From Frankia sp. AgB1.9 (GTDB lineage Bacteria > Actinomycetota > Actinomycetes > Frankiales > Frankiaceae): 58,623 nucleotides of DNA. Of this stretch, positions 41,120-49,766 are shown piece after piece (the first letter of the stretch is position 1; each line of letters starts with the position of its first letter). The stretch lies in assembly GCF_016786355.1 (NCBI RefSeq), contig NZ_JADWYX010000055.1, positions 1-58,623 of the forward strand, in the 5' to 3' direction. The notes beneath the pieces were generated by a model. The model saw nothing but the letters and a program-made list of their open reading frames with translations, ran no database searches and had not been told where the DNA came from. Position numbers and translations under genes: made by a program.

Positions 41120-42033
41120 GGCTGGTCCGGGGGCGGGGTGCGGGCGGTGAGCGCGAGGTAGGCGTCGTCGAGGCTGGGCTGCTCGACCCGCAGCCGGCGC
41201 GCGAGCACCCCGGTCCGGGCCAGGTGGGCGGTGAGGACCGACAGCGCGTCGTCGTCGCCGACGACGAGGAGCTCCTCGCCGTGGCGGCTGACCGACTCGA
41301 CGCCGGGCAGTACGGCCAGCTCGTCGACACCGAGCGGTCCGGACGGGGTGAAGCGGATCCGCTGGCGGGCGCCGAGGCGGGCGGTCAACGCCGACGGCGA
41401 GTCGCAGGCGACGACCTGGCCGGCGTCGATGACCGCGACCCGGTCACAGAGCCGTTCGGCTTCCGTCATGAAGTGGGTGACAAGCAGGATCGTCACGCCC
41501 CGGTCGCGGACCGCCGCGATGAGCTCCCAGGTGTCGCGGCGGGCGGCCGGGTCCAGGCCCGTCGTCAGCTCGTCGAGGATCGCGACCTTCGGCGCTCCGA
41601 CCAGCGCGAGCGCGATCGAGAGCCGCTGGCGCTGGCCGCCGGACAGCTTCCCGAACCGGGTGCGGGCCTGCGCGGTGAGGCCGAGGGCGTCGAGCAGCTC
41701 GCCCGGGTCGGCCGGTCGTGGGTAGAAGGAGGCGAACAGCTCCAGCGCCTCGCCGACCCGCAGGTTCGCCTGCAGCTCGCTGTCCTGCAGCTGGACGCCG
41801 AGGCGGGCCGTGACCGCGGCCCGGTCCCGGGCCGGGTCGTGGCCGAGCACCCGCACGGCTCCGCCGTCGGGCGCGCGCAGCCCGGCGACGCACTCGACCG
41901 TCGTCGTCTTCCCGGCGCCGTTCGGCCCGAGCAGGCCGAAGATCTCCCCTTCCGCCACGGAGAACGAGATGTCGCGGACCGCGACCCGATCCCCGTAGGC
42001 CTTGCGTAGCCGGGTCACCTCGACAACCGTCAC
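41116..42033 (-). CDS. ABC transporter ATP-binding protein (DrrA-like)
   Basis: A 305-residue ATPase. Walker A is GPNGAGKTT (about 35-43), signature LSGGQRQRL, Walker B VAILDELTTGLD, H-loop LVTHFMTEAE. The C-terminal ~80 residues form the accessory domain typical of DrrA-type antibiotic or lipid exporters. The GTG at 42033 follows GGGAAGGG. It is first in a four-gene leftward operon with permease, kinase and response regulator. Confidence 0.95.
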   Translation of the reverse strand: MTVVEVTRLRKAYGDRVAVRDISFSVAEGEIFGLLGPNGAGKTTTVECVAGLRAPDGGAVRVLGHDPARDRAAVTARLGVQLQDSELQANLRVGEALELFASFYPRPADPGELLDALGLTAQARTRFGKLSGGQRQRLSIALALVGAPKVAILDELTTGLDPAARRDTWELIAAVRDRGVTILLVTHFMTEAERLCDRVAVIDAGQVVACDSPSALTARLGARQRIRFTPSGPLGVDELAVLPGVESVSRHGEELLVVGDDDALSVLTAHLARTGVLARRLRVEQPSLDDAYLALTARTPPPDQP

Positions 42034-42250
42034 CGGTCCATCCCTTCCCTGCGAGCCCCCGTGGACAGCTCTGACGATCTCGCGCGGGCCGGGTGCGCCA
42101 CATCGCCCCGCCGGCTACATCCCGGCCACCGTGCGGTGGACGCCGCCCATCCACCGATCGGTCGATGCGGCGCCCGGGTAGGCGGGCTGTCACGATCGGG
42201 AGAGCGCGGCCGGTGGGTCGCCGAGGCGGGGCCGGGGAGAAGGGGACGTC

Positions 42251-42739
42251 GTGGGCGAGGCACCAGAAAACGAGGCCGGCGTGGACGGCGCCGAGGTCCG
42301 GGCGGCCGGCGGGGTGGTGTGGCGCCCGGCGGCGGGCGGCGTCGAGGTCGTGGTCGTGCACCGGCCCAGGTACGACGACTGGTCGCTGCCCAAGGGCAAG
42401 GTCGACGGCGACGAGACATGGCTGGCGGCCGCGGTCCGGGAGGTCGACGAGGAGACCGGGTTCGCCGTCGAGGTCGGTGTCCTGCTCGGCGACGTGACCT
42501 ACCCGGTCGGACGGCACGGGTCCGCGCCGTCGAAGCCGGCGACGAAGGTCGTGCGGTACTGGGCGCTGCGGGTCACCGGGGGTGCGTTCACGCCGAACGA
42601 CGAGGTCGACGAGCTGCGCTGGCTGCCACCGGACCAGGCGGCGGGGCTGCTGTCCTACGACCTCGACCGCGACGTCCTGGACCGGTTTCTCGCCAGCGGA
42701 AGCGGCGAACCAGGGGAACGGCCGGGCGGGGGCGCGTGA
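42251..42739 (+). CDS. Nudix hydrolase (MutT1/Ap4A-like)
   Basis: A 162-residue protein. The Nudix box is residues 49-71 (Gly49, Glu55, Arg63-Glu64, Glu67-Glu68, Gly70). The preceding AAGGVVWR and WSLPKGKVDGDET match the MutT1/diadenosine polyphosphate hydrolase group, but the C-terminal histidine-phosphatase domain of mycobacterial MutT1 is absent. The GTG at 42251 follows GAAGGGGACG. It overlaps the next gene by GTGA. Confidence 0.88.
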   Translation: MGEAPENEAGVDGAEVRAAGGVVWRPAAGGVEVVVVHRPRYDDWSLPKGKVDGDETWLAAAVREVDEETGFAVEVGVLLGDVTYPVGRHGSAPSKPATKVVRYWALRVTGGAFTPNDEVDELRWLPPDQAAGLLSYDLDRDVLDRFLASGSGEPGERPGGGA

Positions 42740-43185
42740 CCGGGCCGGCTGCGGGCGGGCCGCCGTTCGTCGACGAGCACAGCGTGTTCGTTGTGGCGCC
42801 GGCCACCGCCGTCTGGGCTGTCCTGGTCGCGCCGCCGCGGCGCCGGCCCGGCGGCGCCCTGCTGACCCGGGCGCTGCGGCTCTCGGATCCCGACGCGGCC
42901 CGGCCGGGGTTCGCGGTCGCCGAGTCCGACCCGCCGCGCCGGCTGCTGTTCGCCGGCGGCCACCGGTTCTCCGACTACACGCTGGAGTGGCGGCTTTCGG
43001 CGCGCGACGGCGGGACGGTGCTCGCCGCCCGGACCTGCGCCGCGTTCCCCGGCTGGCGCGGTCGGGTCTACCGCGCCCTGGTGATCGGTTCCGGGGGTCA
43101 CCGTGTCGTCATGCGGCGCTGGCTGCGCGCGATCCGCGCCCAGGCCGAACGTGGCCCGGCGGAGCGGAGCGCCTCCGATGACTGA
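42736..43185 (+). CDS. SRPBCC-fold protein
   Basis: A 149-residue START/SRPBCC-like lipid- or ligand-binding protein. VDEHSVFVVAPATAVWAVL is the typical opening, then GFAVAESDPPRRLLFAGGHR, the YTLEWRLS strand, LAARTCAAFPGWRGRVYRAL and the C-terminal helix VVMRRWLRAIRAQ. The GTG at 42736 overlaps the Nudix stop, and its own stop overlaps the monooxygenase start by 8 bases. So the three form one translationally coupled operon. Confidence 0.78.
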   Translation: MTGPAAGGPPFVDEHSVFVVAPATAVWAVLVAPPRRRPGGALLTRALRLSDPDAARPGFAVAESDPPRRLLFAGGHRFSDYTLEWRLSARDGGTVLAARTCAAFPGWRGRVYRALVIGSGGHRVVMRRWLRAIRAQAERGPAERSASDD

Positions 43186-44605
43186 CGTGATCATCGCCGG
43201 GGGTGGGCCGACCGGTCTGATGCTGGCCGCCGAGCTGCGGCTCCACGGCGTGCGCGTCGTCGTCGTGGAGCAGGACGCCGCACCGACCAGCCGGGCCCGG
43301 GCACTCGGCCTGCACGCCCGCAGCGTCGAGGTGCTCGACGCCCGCGGCCTGCTGGACCGGCTCCTGCCACACGGCACGCGCCACCCGCTGCGGGCCTCCT
43401 TCGCCGGCCTCGTCCGACCGGCGCCGGGCGGCTTGGACACCGCCCACCCGTACCTCCTCGGCATCCCGCAGCCCACCGTCGAACGGATGCTCACCGAGCA
43501 CGCCACCAGCCTCGGCGCCGACCTGCGCCGGGGCGGCGCGCTCGTCGGTCTCAGCCAGAACGACGAGCGGGTGACCGCCGAGCTCGCCGACGGCACCCGG
43601 CTGGCGGCCCGCTACCTGGTCGGCTGCGACGGCGGCCGCAGCACGGTCCGCAAACTGGCCGGTATCGCCTTCCCCGGCGAGCCGACCCGCCGCGAGACCC
43701 TGCTCGGCGAGGTGGAGATCGCCGTCCCCGAACAGACCCTGATGGCCGTCGTGACCGAGGTCTACAAGACCCACAAGAACTTCGGCGCCGTGCCCCTCGG
43801 GAACGGGCTGTACCGCCTCGGGGCGCCCGCCGCCGGCCTGGCCGAGGACCCGACGGTCCCGCCGACTCTCGACGAGCTGAAAGCGCAGGTCAGGGCCCTG
43901 GCCGGCACCGACTTCGGCGCGCACTCGCCACGGTCGCTGTCCCGGTTCGGCGACGCCACCAGGCTCGCCGAGCGTTACCGGACCGGCCGGGTGCTGCTGG
44001 CCGGCGACGCGGCGCACATCCACCCGCCGAACGGCGGGCAGGGCCTCAACCTGGGTCTCCAGGACGCGTTCAACCTCGGCTGGAAACTGGCCGCCGAGAT
44101 CAACGGCTGGGCGCCCCCGGGGCTGCTCGACAGCTACCACGGCGAACGCCACCCGGTCGCCGCCGCCGTCCTCGACAACACCCGCGCGCAGGTCGAGCTG
44201 ACCTCGCTGGAGCCCGGTCCCCAGGCCGTCCGCCGGCTGTTGGCGGAGCTGATGGACTTCGACGACGTGAACCGCCTCCTGATCGAGAAGATCACCGGGA
44301 TCGGGGTCCGTTACGACCTCGGGCCGGGTCATGAGCTGCTTGGGCGGCGGCTGCGCGACGTCGCGCTGACCGGCGGCCGCCTCTATGCGTTGACGCACGC
44401 GGGCCGCGGACTGTTGCTCGACCAGACCGGGCGGCTGTCGGTGGCGGGCTGGGCGGACCGGGTCGACCACGTCGTCGACGTCAGCGACGAGCTGGACGTA
44501 CCCGCCGTGCTGCTGCGGCCGGACGGCCACGTCGCGTGGGTCGGCGACGACCAGGATGACCTGGGCGAACGGCTGGTCACCTGGTTCGGCGCCGCCGCCC
44601 GCTGA
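43178..44605 (+). CDS. rox: FAD-dependent monooxygenase, rifampicin monooxygenase-like
   Basis: A 475-residue class A flavin monooxygenase. VIIAGGGPTGLMLAAELRLH is the N-terminal FAD motif, VGCDGGRSTVRKLAGI the DG motif, GRVLLAGDAAHIHPPNGGQG the second FAD motif, and the C-terminal thioredoxin-like domain ends VLLRPDGHVAWVGDD. The wording of these segments and the length match rifampicin monooxygenases (RIFMO/Rox/Iri), which hydroxylate and inactivate rifamycins; related phenol hydroxylases are possible. The ATG at 43178 overlaps the SRPBCC gene. No rifamycin-associated upstream element (RAE) was seen. The name is from recalled family similarity, not a search. Confidence 0.82.
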   Translation: MTDVIIAGGGPTGLMLAAELRLHGVRVVVVEQDAAPTSRARALGLHARSVEVLDARGLLDRLLPHGTRHPLRASFAGLVRPAPGGLDTAHPYLLGIPQPTVERMLTEHATSLGADLRRGGALVGLSQNDERVTAELADGTRLAARYLVGCDGGRSTVRKLAGIAFPGEPTRRETLLGEVEIAVPEQTLMAVVTEVYKTHKNFGAVPLGNGLYRLGAPAAGLAEDPTVPPTLDELKAQVRALAGTDFGAHSPRSLSRFGDATRLAERYRTGRVLLAGDAAHIHPPNGGQGLNLGLQDAFNLGWKLAAEINGWAPPGLLDSYHGERHPVAAAVLDNTRAQVELTSLEPGPQAVRRLLAELMDFDDVNRLLIEKITGIGVRYDLGPGHELLGRRLRDVALTGGRLYALTHAGRGLLLDQTGRLSVAGWADRVDHVVDVSDELDVPAVLLRPDGHVAWVGDDQDDLGERLVTWFGAAAR

Positions 44606-44712
44606 GCTGCCGCCTGCCCGGTACCCGGCTGGGACGGCGCGGCGAAGGTGACGGGCAGACGTCCGTCGTCGCGGTGAACTGTTGAATACGCGACGCTGTG
44701 GGTCTCGAACGC

Positions 44713-45498
44713 CTATTCGGACGCGGTGAACGCGCCGTCGGTCAGGGCCGGGACGGCCTGGTCGACGTCGAGCTGGGCGGCGGCGGCGATGTCGTCGTCC
44801 CAGCCGAGCGCCAGCAGCTCCCGCCCGGACGCCGACGCGCGCAGCTCGGCGTGCAGGTCCGGTTCGGCGGCGAGGAACGCGGCCATCGCAGCCCGGGCCT
44901 CGGCGGAGAGCTGCTCCCTGGCCAGTCCCGCGGCCTGGACGGTGCGGGCGATGACCGCGCCGGCGCCGAGCAGGTCCTCGACGGCGGGGCGCAGCGGGCC
45001 ACGGTGCGGGTCGCCGTACACGTCAGGCCAGCGTTCCCCGGAGGCGATCACTACCAGGTGCCCGCCGCCCGCGATCCGCGCCGCGGCGGCCCGGCCTACC
45101 GCGGCCGCGTTGCGCAGGCAGCCGGCCAGCAGCCGGGACACCCCGAGCTCCAGGGCGGCGGCGGACAGGGTGGCGCCGTTCGGGGACGGCAGGACCAGCC
45201 GGGTCCCCGGGGGGATCGTCGCGAGGTCGGTGGGGGACAGCGACCACGGGCTGTCCGGGTCCTCGCGGCGGCCCCCGAGCAGCGCGCCCCGCTCGGCGGC
45301 GAACCGGGCCGCGGCCTGGTCCCGCCAGCGGTGCGGCAGGACGTGGGCGCCGCGGCTGACGGCGACCGACACGGCGGTGGTGAACCGCAGCACGTCGACG
45401 ATCACGACGACGTCGCCGCCGGGCGCGAGCGCGGCGAGGTCGTCGGGGCCCCAGCCGAACCGGACCGCGAACGGCGCCTGGTCGGTGAACGGGCCCAC
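44713..45498 (-). CDS. comB: 2-phosphosulfolactate phosphatase-family protein
   Basis: A 261-residue protein of the ComB family (Mg-dependent hydrolysis of 2-phosphosulfolactate in coenzyme M or sulfolactate metabolism). VVVIVDVLRFTTAVSVAVSRG, LSPTDLATIPPGTRLVLPSP, then NGATLS and NAAAVGRAAAARI and VIASGERWPDV fit the family. In actinobacteria many ComB-like proteins are of unknown substrate. The start at 45498 agrees with family length. It lies 98 bases downstream of the ATPase gene on the same strand. Confidence 0.82.
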   Translation of the reverse strand: MGPFTDQAPFAVRFGWGPDDLAALAPGGDVVVIVDVLRFTTAVSVAVSRGAHVLPHRWRDQAAARFAAERGALLGGRREDPDSPWSLSPTDLATIPPGTRLVLPSPNGATLSAAALELGVSRLLAGCLRNAAAVGRAAAARIAGGGHLVVIASGERWPDVYGDPHRGPLRPAVEDLLGAGAVIARTVQAAGLAREQLSAEARAAMAAFLAAEPDLHAELRASASGRELLALGWDDDIAAAAQLDVDQAVPALTDGAFTASE

Positions 45499-45596
45499 CC
45501 GTTCATGATGCGCGCCGCACCGGCTGGCACGCCCGGTTCGCCGCGAACGTGGGCACCGCTGCGGTTCGCACGCCCGCGGCCGGCCGCGCCCGGCGG

Positions 45597-46352
45597 TCAG
45601 CCGCCGGCTAGGAGATGCCGCAGGTAGCGGTCCGGGGAGGCGAGGAAGTCACGGGTCATCCGGACCGGCAGCGCATCGTCGTAACCGACTGGTCCGATCG
45701 TGCCGTCGGCGTCAATCTCGTAGATCGTGGCTCCCGGCAGCGCGAGCAGCACCGGCGAGTGGGTGGCGACGATCAGCTGGCAGCCGGCGGCGGCCAGGTC
45801 CGCGAACCGGGCCAGCAGCGCCATCGCGCCGCGGACCGACAGGGCGGCCTCCGGCTCGTCGAGGATGTACAGCCCGTCGGGGCCGAACCGGTGGGTCGCC
45901 AGGTCGAGGAACGACTCGCCGTGGGACCGCTCATGCGGCGACACCCCGCCGTAGGAGTCCAGCAGCCGCGTCGGCCCGTCCCGGTCGAGGCGTTCGATCT
46001 CGCTGGCCACGTTGTAGTACGACTCGGCGCGCAGGAAGAACCCGGTGCGGGGCTTGCGGACCTCCCAGCTCAGGACCAGGTGGTCGCCGAGCGAGGACTC
46101 GGTGGCGCGGGTCGCGAACCGGAAGTTCTGGCTGCCGCCCTCCGGGTTGAACCCCGCCGCGACGGCCAGCGCCTCGACGAGCGTCGACTTGCCGCTGCCG
46201 TTCTCCCCCACCAGGAACGTCACCCCGCCACCGAAGCGCAGCCCGTCCCCCCGGCCCAGCCACGCGACCGCGGGAAGGCCGAACGGGTAGCCGCCCGCGC
46301 CGGACGGCACGGACAGCCGCACCTCCCGGATGAACCGCCGCTGCGTCGCCAC
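45597..46352 (-). CDS. AAA-type ATPase (SMC/ABC-like, AAA_21)
   Basis: A 251-residue single-domain ATPase. Walker A is VGENGSGKSTLVEAL (about residues 49-56), the ABC-like signature region is SHGESFLDL, Walker B is LYILDEPEAALS, and the H-switch is VATHSPVLLALPGA. It resembles predicted ATPases found alone or with OLD-type nucleases; no partner nuclease lies next to it. The GTG at 46352 (VATQRR) is preceded by AGGGGG very close to the start. It is divergent from a MarR gene, whose operator-like dyads lie between. Confidence 0.87.
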   Translation of the reverse strand: MATQRRFIREVRLSVPSGAGGYPFGLPAVAWLGRGDGLRFGGGVTFLVGENGSGKSTLVEALAVAAGFNPEGGSQNFRFATRATESSLGDHLVLSWEVRKPRTGFFLRAESYYNVASEIERLDRDGPTRLLDSYGGVSPHERSHGESFLDLATHRFGPDGLYILDEPEAALSVRGAMALLARFADLAAAGCQLIVATHSPVLLALPGATIYEIDADGTIGPVGYDDALPVRMTRDFLASPDRYLRHLLAGG

Positions 46353-46436
46353 CCCCTGATCCTCCCGCGAGCAGGGCCTGGCACGAGCGAGGATCACCGC
46401 CCGGATACACAGTCGGAACTGCACAGGTTGCACTGG

Positions 46437-46450
46437 ACAGTCTGGACTGT
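46437..46450. promoter_or_regulatory. Candidate MarR operator
   Basis: ACAGTC (46437-46442) and GACTGT (46445-46450) flank TG, a perfect 14-bp dyad. A second weaker dyad (CAGT…ACTG) lies just upstream at about 46409-46420. Both are between the divergent AAA ATPase and MarR genes. Confidence 0.5.
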
Positions 46451-46469
46451 CGGATTTAGGGTGGCATCC

Positions 46470-46970
46470 GTGGCTGAAACGCGCGAAGACGGCGGTGGCG
46501 ACCAGCCCGCCGACGAGGCGGGGGACGTGGCGCTCGCCGCGTCGGCCGTGACGGCGGCGCGGGACGTGCGGGTCGTGATCGGCCGGCTGCGCCGCCGGCT
46601 GCGCGAGGTCGCCGACGGCACCGCCGGTGGCGAACTGTCCCCCTCCCAGGCGTCCGTGCTCGCGCAGCTGTCCAGGGTCGGCGCGGGGACCGCCAGCGGG
46701 CTCGCGGCCAGCGAGCGGATTCGGCCGCAGTCGATGGCCGCGACGCTCGCGGCGCTCGACGCGGCCGGGCTGATCCGCCGCGACCCGGACCCGACCGACG
46801 GACGCCGCCAGCTCGTCACCCTCACCGAGGCCGGCGTGGCCCGCGCCGAGGGCAACAAGAACGCCCGGCACGAGTGGCTCAACCGGGCGCTGCACGACCA
46901 CTACACCGAGGCCGAACGCCAGACCGTCATCGAGGCGATGGCCCTGCTCGACCGGCTGGCCCAGCTCTGA
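46470..46970 (+). CDS. MarR-family transcriptional regulator
   Basis: A 166-residue protein. ARDVRVVIGRLRRRLREVAD opens the dimerisation helix. LSPSQASVLAQLSRVGAGTA and SGLAASERIRPQSMAATLAA form the HTH, and DPTDGRRQLVTLTEAG is the wing with the D-x-R signature. The GTG at 46470 has AGGGTGG 5 bases upstream; GTG 46461 is less likely. It is followed by a short ORF and an MFS pump, so it probably controls drug efflux. Confidence 0.9.
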   Translation: MAETREDGGGDQPADEAGDVALAASAVTAARDVRVVIGRLRRRLREVADGTAGGELSPSQASVLAQLSRVGAGTASGLAASERIRPQSMAATLAALDAAGLIRRDPDPTDGRRQLVTLTEAGVARAEGNKNARHEWLNRALHDHYTEAERQTVIEAMALLDRLAQL

Positions 46971-47008
46971 CCGACCCGCGGCCGACCCCGACCCCCTGGA
47001 GGGTTCCC

Positions 47009-47062
47009 ATGACCGTCACCCCCACCGCGACCCTGGAGCCGCTCGCGACGAGCCACGCCTGA
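47009..47062 (+). CDS. 17-residue leader ORF coupled to MFS gene
   Basis: ATG 47009 has a strong CTGGAGGG and encodes MTVTPTATLEPLATSHA. Its TGA overlaps the MFS ATG (TGATG, 47060-47064). The MFS start has no ribosome-binding site of its own, so this leader likely provides coupled translation. It may also be the site of post-transcriptional control, or mark a frameshifted true N-terminus. Confidence 0.55.
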   Translation: MTVTPTATLEPLATSHA

Positions 47063-48909
47063 TGGCCGCCCCGGGCACCGCTGCCCCGGACGCAGCCCCC
47101 GCGCAGGCCCGGACCGCCCCCGACCCGTACCGGTGGGTCGCGCTGACGAACACGACCGCCGCGGTGTTCATGTCGGCACTCGACGGGTCGATCGTCCTGA
47201 TCGCCCTGCCGGCGATCTTCCGCGGCGTGCACCTGGACCCGCTGGCGCCAGGGAACATCGCCTTCCTGCTCTGGATGATCATGGGCTACCGGCTGGTGCA
47301 GGCGGTGCTCGTCGTCACCGTCGGCCGGCTCGGGGACATGTACGGCCGGGTCAAGCTCTACAACGCCGGCTTCGCCGTGTTCACCGTCGCCTCCGTGCTG
47401 CTGTCGTTCGACCCGTTCGACAAGGCCCACGGGGCGATGTGGCTGATCGTCTGGCGGCTGCTGCAGGCCGTCGGCGGGTCGATGCTGACGGCGAACTCGG
47501 CGGCGATCCTCACCGACGCGTTCCCCGCCGAACGGCGCGGGTTCGCCCTCGGCGTCAACCAGGTCGCCGCCCTGGCCGGCCAGTTCGTCGGCCTCGTCGC
47601 CGGTGGCCTGCTCACCGCCTGGGACTGGCGAGCCGTGTTCTGGATCAACGTCCCGGTCGGGATCTTCGGCACGTTCTGGGCGTACGCGAAGCTGCGGGAG
47701 ACCTCGGCCCGCGGCGGCGGCCGGATCGACTGGTGGGGCAACCTCACCTTCGGGGTCGGCCTGTCCGCGGTGCTCGTCGGCGTCACCTACGGCCTGCAGC
47801 CCTACGGCGGGCACACCATGGGCTGGACCCGGCCGCTGGTCGTCGCCCTGATCGCAGGCGGCGCCGCGCTGCTCGTCGCGTTCGCCGTCGCCGAGGGCCG
47901 GGTCAAGGCGCCGATGATCAATCTGGGGCTGTTCCGCAACCGGGCGTTCGCCGCCGGGAACATCGGGTCGCTGTGCGTGTCGATCGGGCGCGGCGGGATG
48001 CAGTTCATCCTGATCATCTGGCTGCAGGGTGTGTGGCTGCCGCTGCACGGCTACGACTTCGCCGACACCCCGCTGTGGGCCGGCATCTTCATGCTGCCGC
48101 TGACGTTCGGGTTCCTCGTCGCCGGGCCGATCTCCGGGATGCTGTCCGACCGGTTCGGCTCCCGGGGGATCGCGTCGGCCGGGGCGATCCTGTTCGGCGC
48201 GAGCTTCGTCGGGCTGATGCTGCTGCCCGTCGACTTCTCGTACTGGCCGTTCGCCACGCTGCTGCTGCTCAACGGCATCGCGTCGGGCATGTTCGCCTCC
48301 CCGAACACGTCGTCGATCATGGGTTCGGTGCCGGTCGCGCAGCGTGGGGTGGCGTCCGGGATGCGCGCGACGTTCCAGAACACCGGGACGGCGCTGTCGA
48401 TCGGGGTGTTCTTCTCGCTGATGGTCGCGGGCCTCGCCGGCAGCCTGCCGCGGGCGCTGTCCGGCGGCCTCGCCCGCCAGGGGGTGCCGGCGGACGTCGC
48501 CGCGCAGGTCGGGCACCTGCCACCGGTCGCGTCGCTGTTCGCCGCCCAGCTGGGGTTCAACCCGATCGAGCACCTGCTCCCGTCGGGGACGCTCGCGCGG
48601 CTCACCCCTGAGCAGCGGGCCACGGTGACCGGCCACGAGTTCTTCCCCGACCTGATCTCCGGGCCCTTCCACCACGGCCTCGTCATCGTCTTCGCGACGG
48701 CAGCTGTCCTCGCCGCCGTCGCCGCGGTCGCGTCGCTGCTGCGCGGCGGGCGTCCGGCTCTCGGCCCGAGCCCGGACCTGGCCGCCGGCTCCGGCGACGC
48801 AGCGGCGCAGGAGCCCGGCGTCGAGGCGGGGACGGTGCCCTCCCCCGGCGGCGGCCGACCCGCCGTCCCGCGACCCGCCGAGCCGGCCGGCGTCGACCCG
48901 GTGCCTTAG
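47062..48909 (+). CDS. MFS drug exporter, DHA2-like, 14 TM
   Basis: A 615-residue permease. TM1 contains TNTTAAVFMSALDGSIVLIA (the D-x-x-I-V-x-x-A-L-P motif D1), GRLGDMYGRVKLYNAG is motif A, and GFALGVNQVAALAGQFVGLV is near motif C. A Pro/Ala-rich C-terminal tail of about 60 residues is cytoplasmic. It lies directly after a MarR gene on the same strand, which is typical of drug-inducible efflux units. The start at ATG 47062 is coupled to the leader ORF. Confidence 0.9.
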   Translation: MAAPGTAAPDAAPAQARTAPDPYRWVALTNTTAAVFMSALDGSIVLIALPAIFRGVHLDPLAPGNIAFLLWMIMGYRLVQAVLVVTVGRLGDMYGRVKLYNAGFAVFTVASVLLSFDPFDKAHGAMWLIVWRLLQAVGGSMLTANSAAILTDAFPAERRGFALGVNQVAALAGQFVGLVAGGLLTAWDWRAVFWINVPVGIFGTFWAYAKLRETSARGGGRIDWWGNLTFGVGLSAVLVGVTYGLQPYGGHTMGWTRPLVVALIAGGAALLVAFAVAEGRVKAPMINLGLFRNRAFAAGNIGSLCVSIGRGGMQFILIIWLQGVWLPLHGYDFADTPLWAGIFMLPLTFGFLVAGPISGMLSDRFGSRGIASAGAILFGASFVGLMLLPVDFSYWPFATLLLLNGIASGMFASPNTSSIMGSVPVAQRGVASGMRATFQNTGTALSIGVFFSLMVAGLAGSLPRALSGGLARQGVPADVAAQVGHLPPVASLFAAQLGFNPIEHLLPSGTLARLTPEQRATVTGHEFFPDLISGPFHHGLVIVFATAAVLAAVAAVASLLRGGRPALGPSPDLAAGSGDAAAQEPGVEAGTVPSPGGGRPAVPRPAEPAGVDPVP

Positions 48910-48965
48910 GACACTTCCGTAGATCTTGGCGGGTGCGTCACGCACCACCACCACCCTGGTGCCAC

Positions 48966-49040
48966 TGATCGCTGTTTCGGCCCTCGCGTGGTTGCGATCG
49001 GACCTGTTGCGCGACCACCTGAGGGCCGAAACAGCGATCA
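48966..49040. repeat. Dispersed palindromic repeat, copy F
   Basis: The outer arms are perfect: TGATCGCTGTTTCGGCCCTC (48966-48985) and GAGGGCCGAAACAGCGATCA (49021-49040). Inner GTGG/CCAC parts also pair. It lies between the convergent MFS and TetR genes, 56 bases after the MFS stop. Confidence 0.9.
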
Positions 49041-49153
49041 AGGCGGGAGGCGCCGGCCGCCATCGGCGCTTCAAGCTCCCAGGAAAGGGCCTAGCGCGTT
49101 CGCCGTGGACCCACGTCCGCGCCGGACCGCACACCCAGTGGGATCGCGGCCGG

Positions 49154-49735
49154 CTACCGCAGGCCGGCCGCGTCCAGCAGGGTCGTCGCGGTGGCCACGG
49201 CGAGGCCGTCGAGCGGCCGGGCGAGGACGACCGCGCGGGCGCTGGACCCGTCGTAGACGATGGTGAGCGCGGCGGCGAGGCCGTCGGGGTCGGCGGCGCC
49301 GCCGCGGCGGGCCTCGGTGGCGAAGAAGCCGGTGAGGGCCTCCTTGTGGCGGCGGGCGACGACGGCCGCGGGGTGGTCGGGGTCCTTGACCTCGACGGCG
49401 GCCGCGACGAACGGGCAGCCCCGGAACTCCGGGTCGCCGCTGGCCGCCTCCAGTGCCGCGAAGACCGCCAGGACCCGGTCGCGGGGGCCGGCGCCGTCGT
49501 CGTCGGGCGGCCACATGGTGGCGCGGATCCAGTCGGCCCACTGGTCGAGGCCGGCGGCGATCACCTCGTCCTTGCTGGCGAACAGCTGGTACATCGTGCG
49601 CTTGGAGACGCCGGCCGCGCGGCACAGCGCGTCGACGCCGGTCGCGACGCCCTCCCGGTAGAACAGCGGCCCGGCCGCGGCCACCAGCCGCGCGGCGGGG
49701 TCGGACCGGCTGTCGGGCGCCGTGGCATTGCTCAC
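49154..49735 (-). CDS. TetR-family transcriptional regulator
   Basis: A 193-residue protein. The N-terminal HTH is AARLVAAAGPLFYREGVATG then VDALCRAAGVSKRTMYQLFA. The C-terminal domain includes RGCPFVAAAVEVKDPDHPAA (the TetR_C_33-like GCPF motif). The GTG at 49735 lies 32 bases from the first of two operator palindromes. It is divergent from the SDR gene at 49868, which it surely co-regulates. The ligand is probably an aldehyde, ketone or related compound processed by the SDR (inference). Confidence 0.92.
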   Translation of the reverse strand: MSNATAPDSRSDPAARLVAAAGPLFYREGVATGVDALCRAAGVSKRTMYQLFASKDEVIAAGLDQWADWIRATMWPPDDDGAGPRDRVLAVFAALEAASGDPEFRGCPFVAAAVEVKDPDHPAAVVARRHKEALTGFFATEARRGGAADPDGLAAALTIVYDGSSARAVVLARPLDGLAVATATTLLDAAGLR

Positions 49736-49766
49736 CCCACGAGCGTAGCCCCACACCTTGCCGTTG

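Noticed and set aside
42150..42170. ACCGATCGGT-like palindrome in the Nudix/ABC divergent region
   Set aside because: Only 10 bp, single copy, and expected by chance more often than the paired TetR sites at 49768 and 49801.
46927..49134. 735-codon minus-strand frame opposite the MFS pump
   Set aside because: Low-complexity, Arg/Gln/Asp-rich shadow, while the + strand encodes a clear 14-TM pump.
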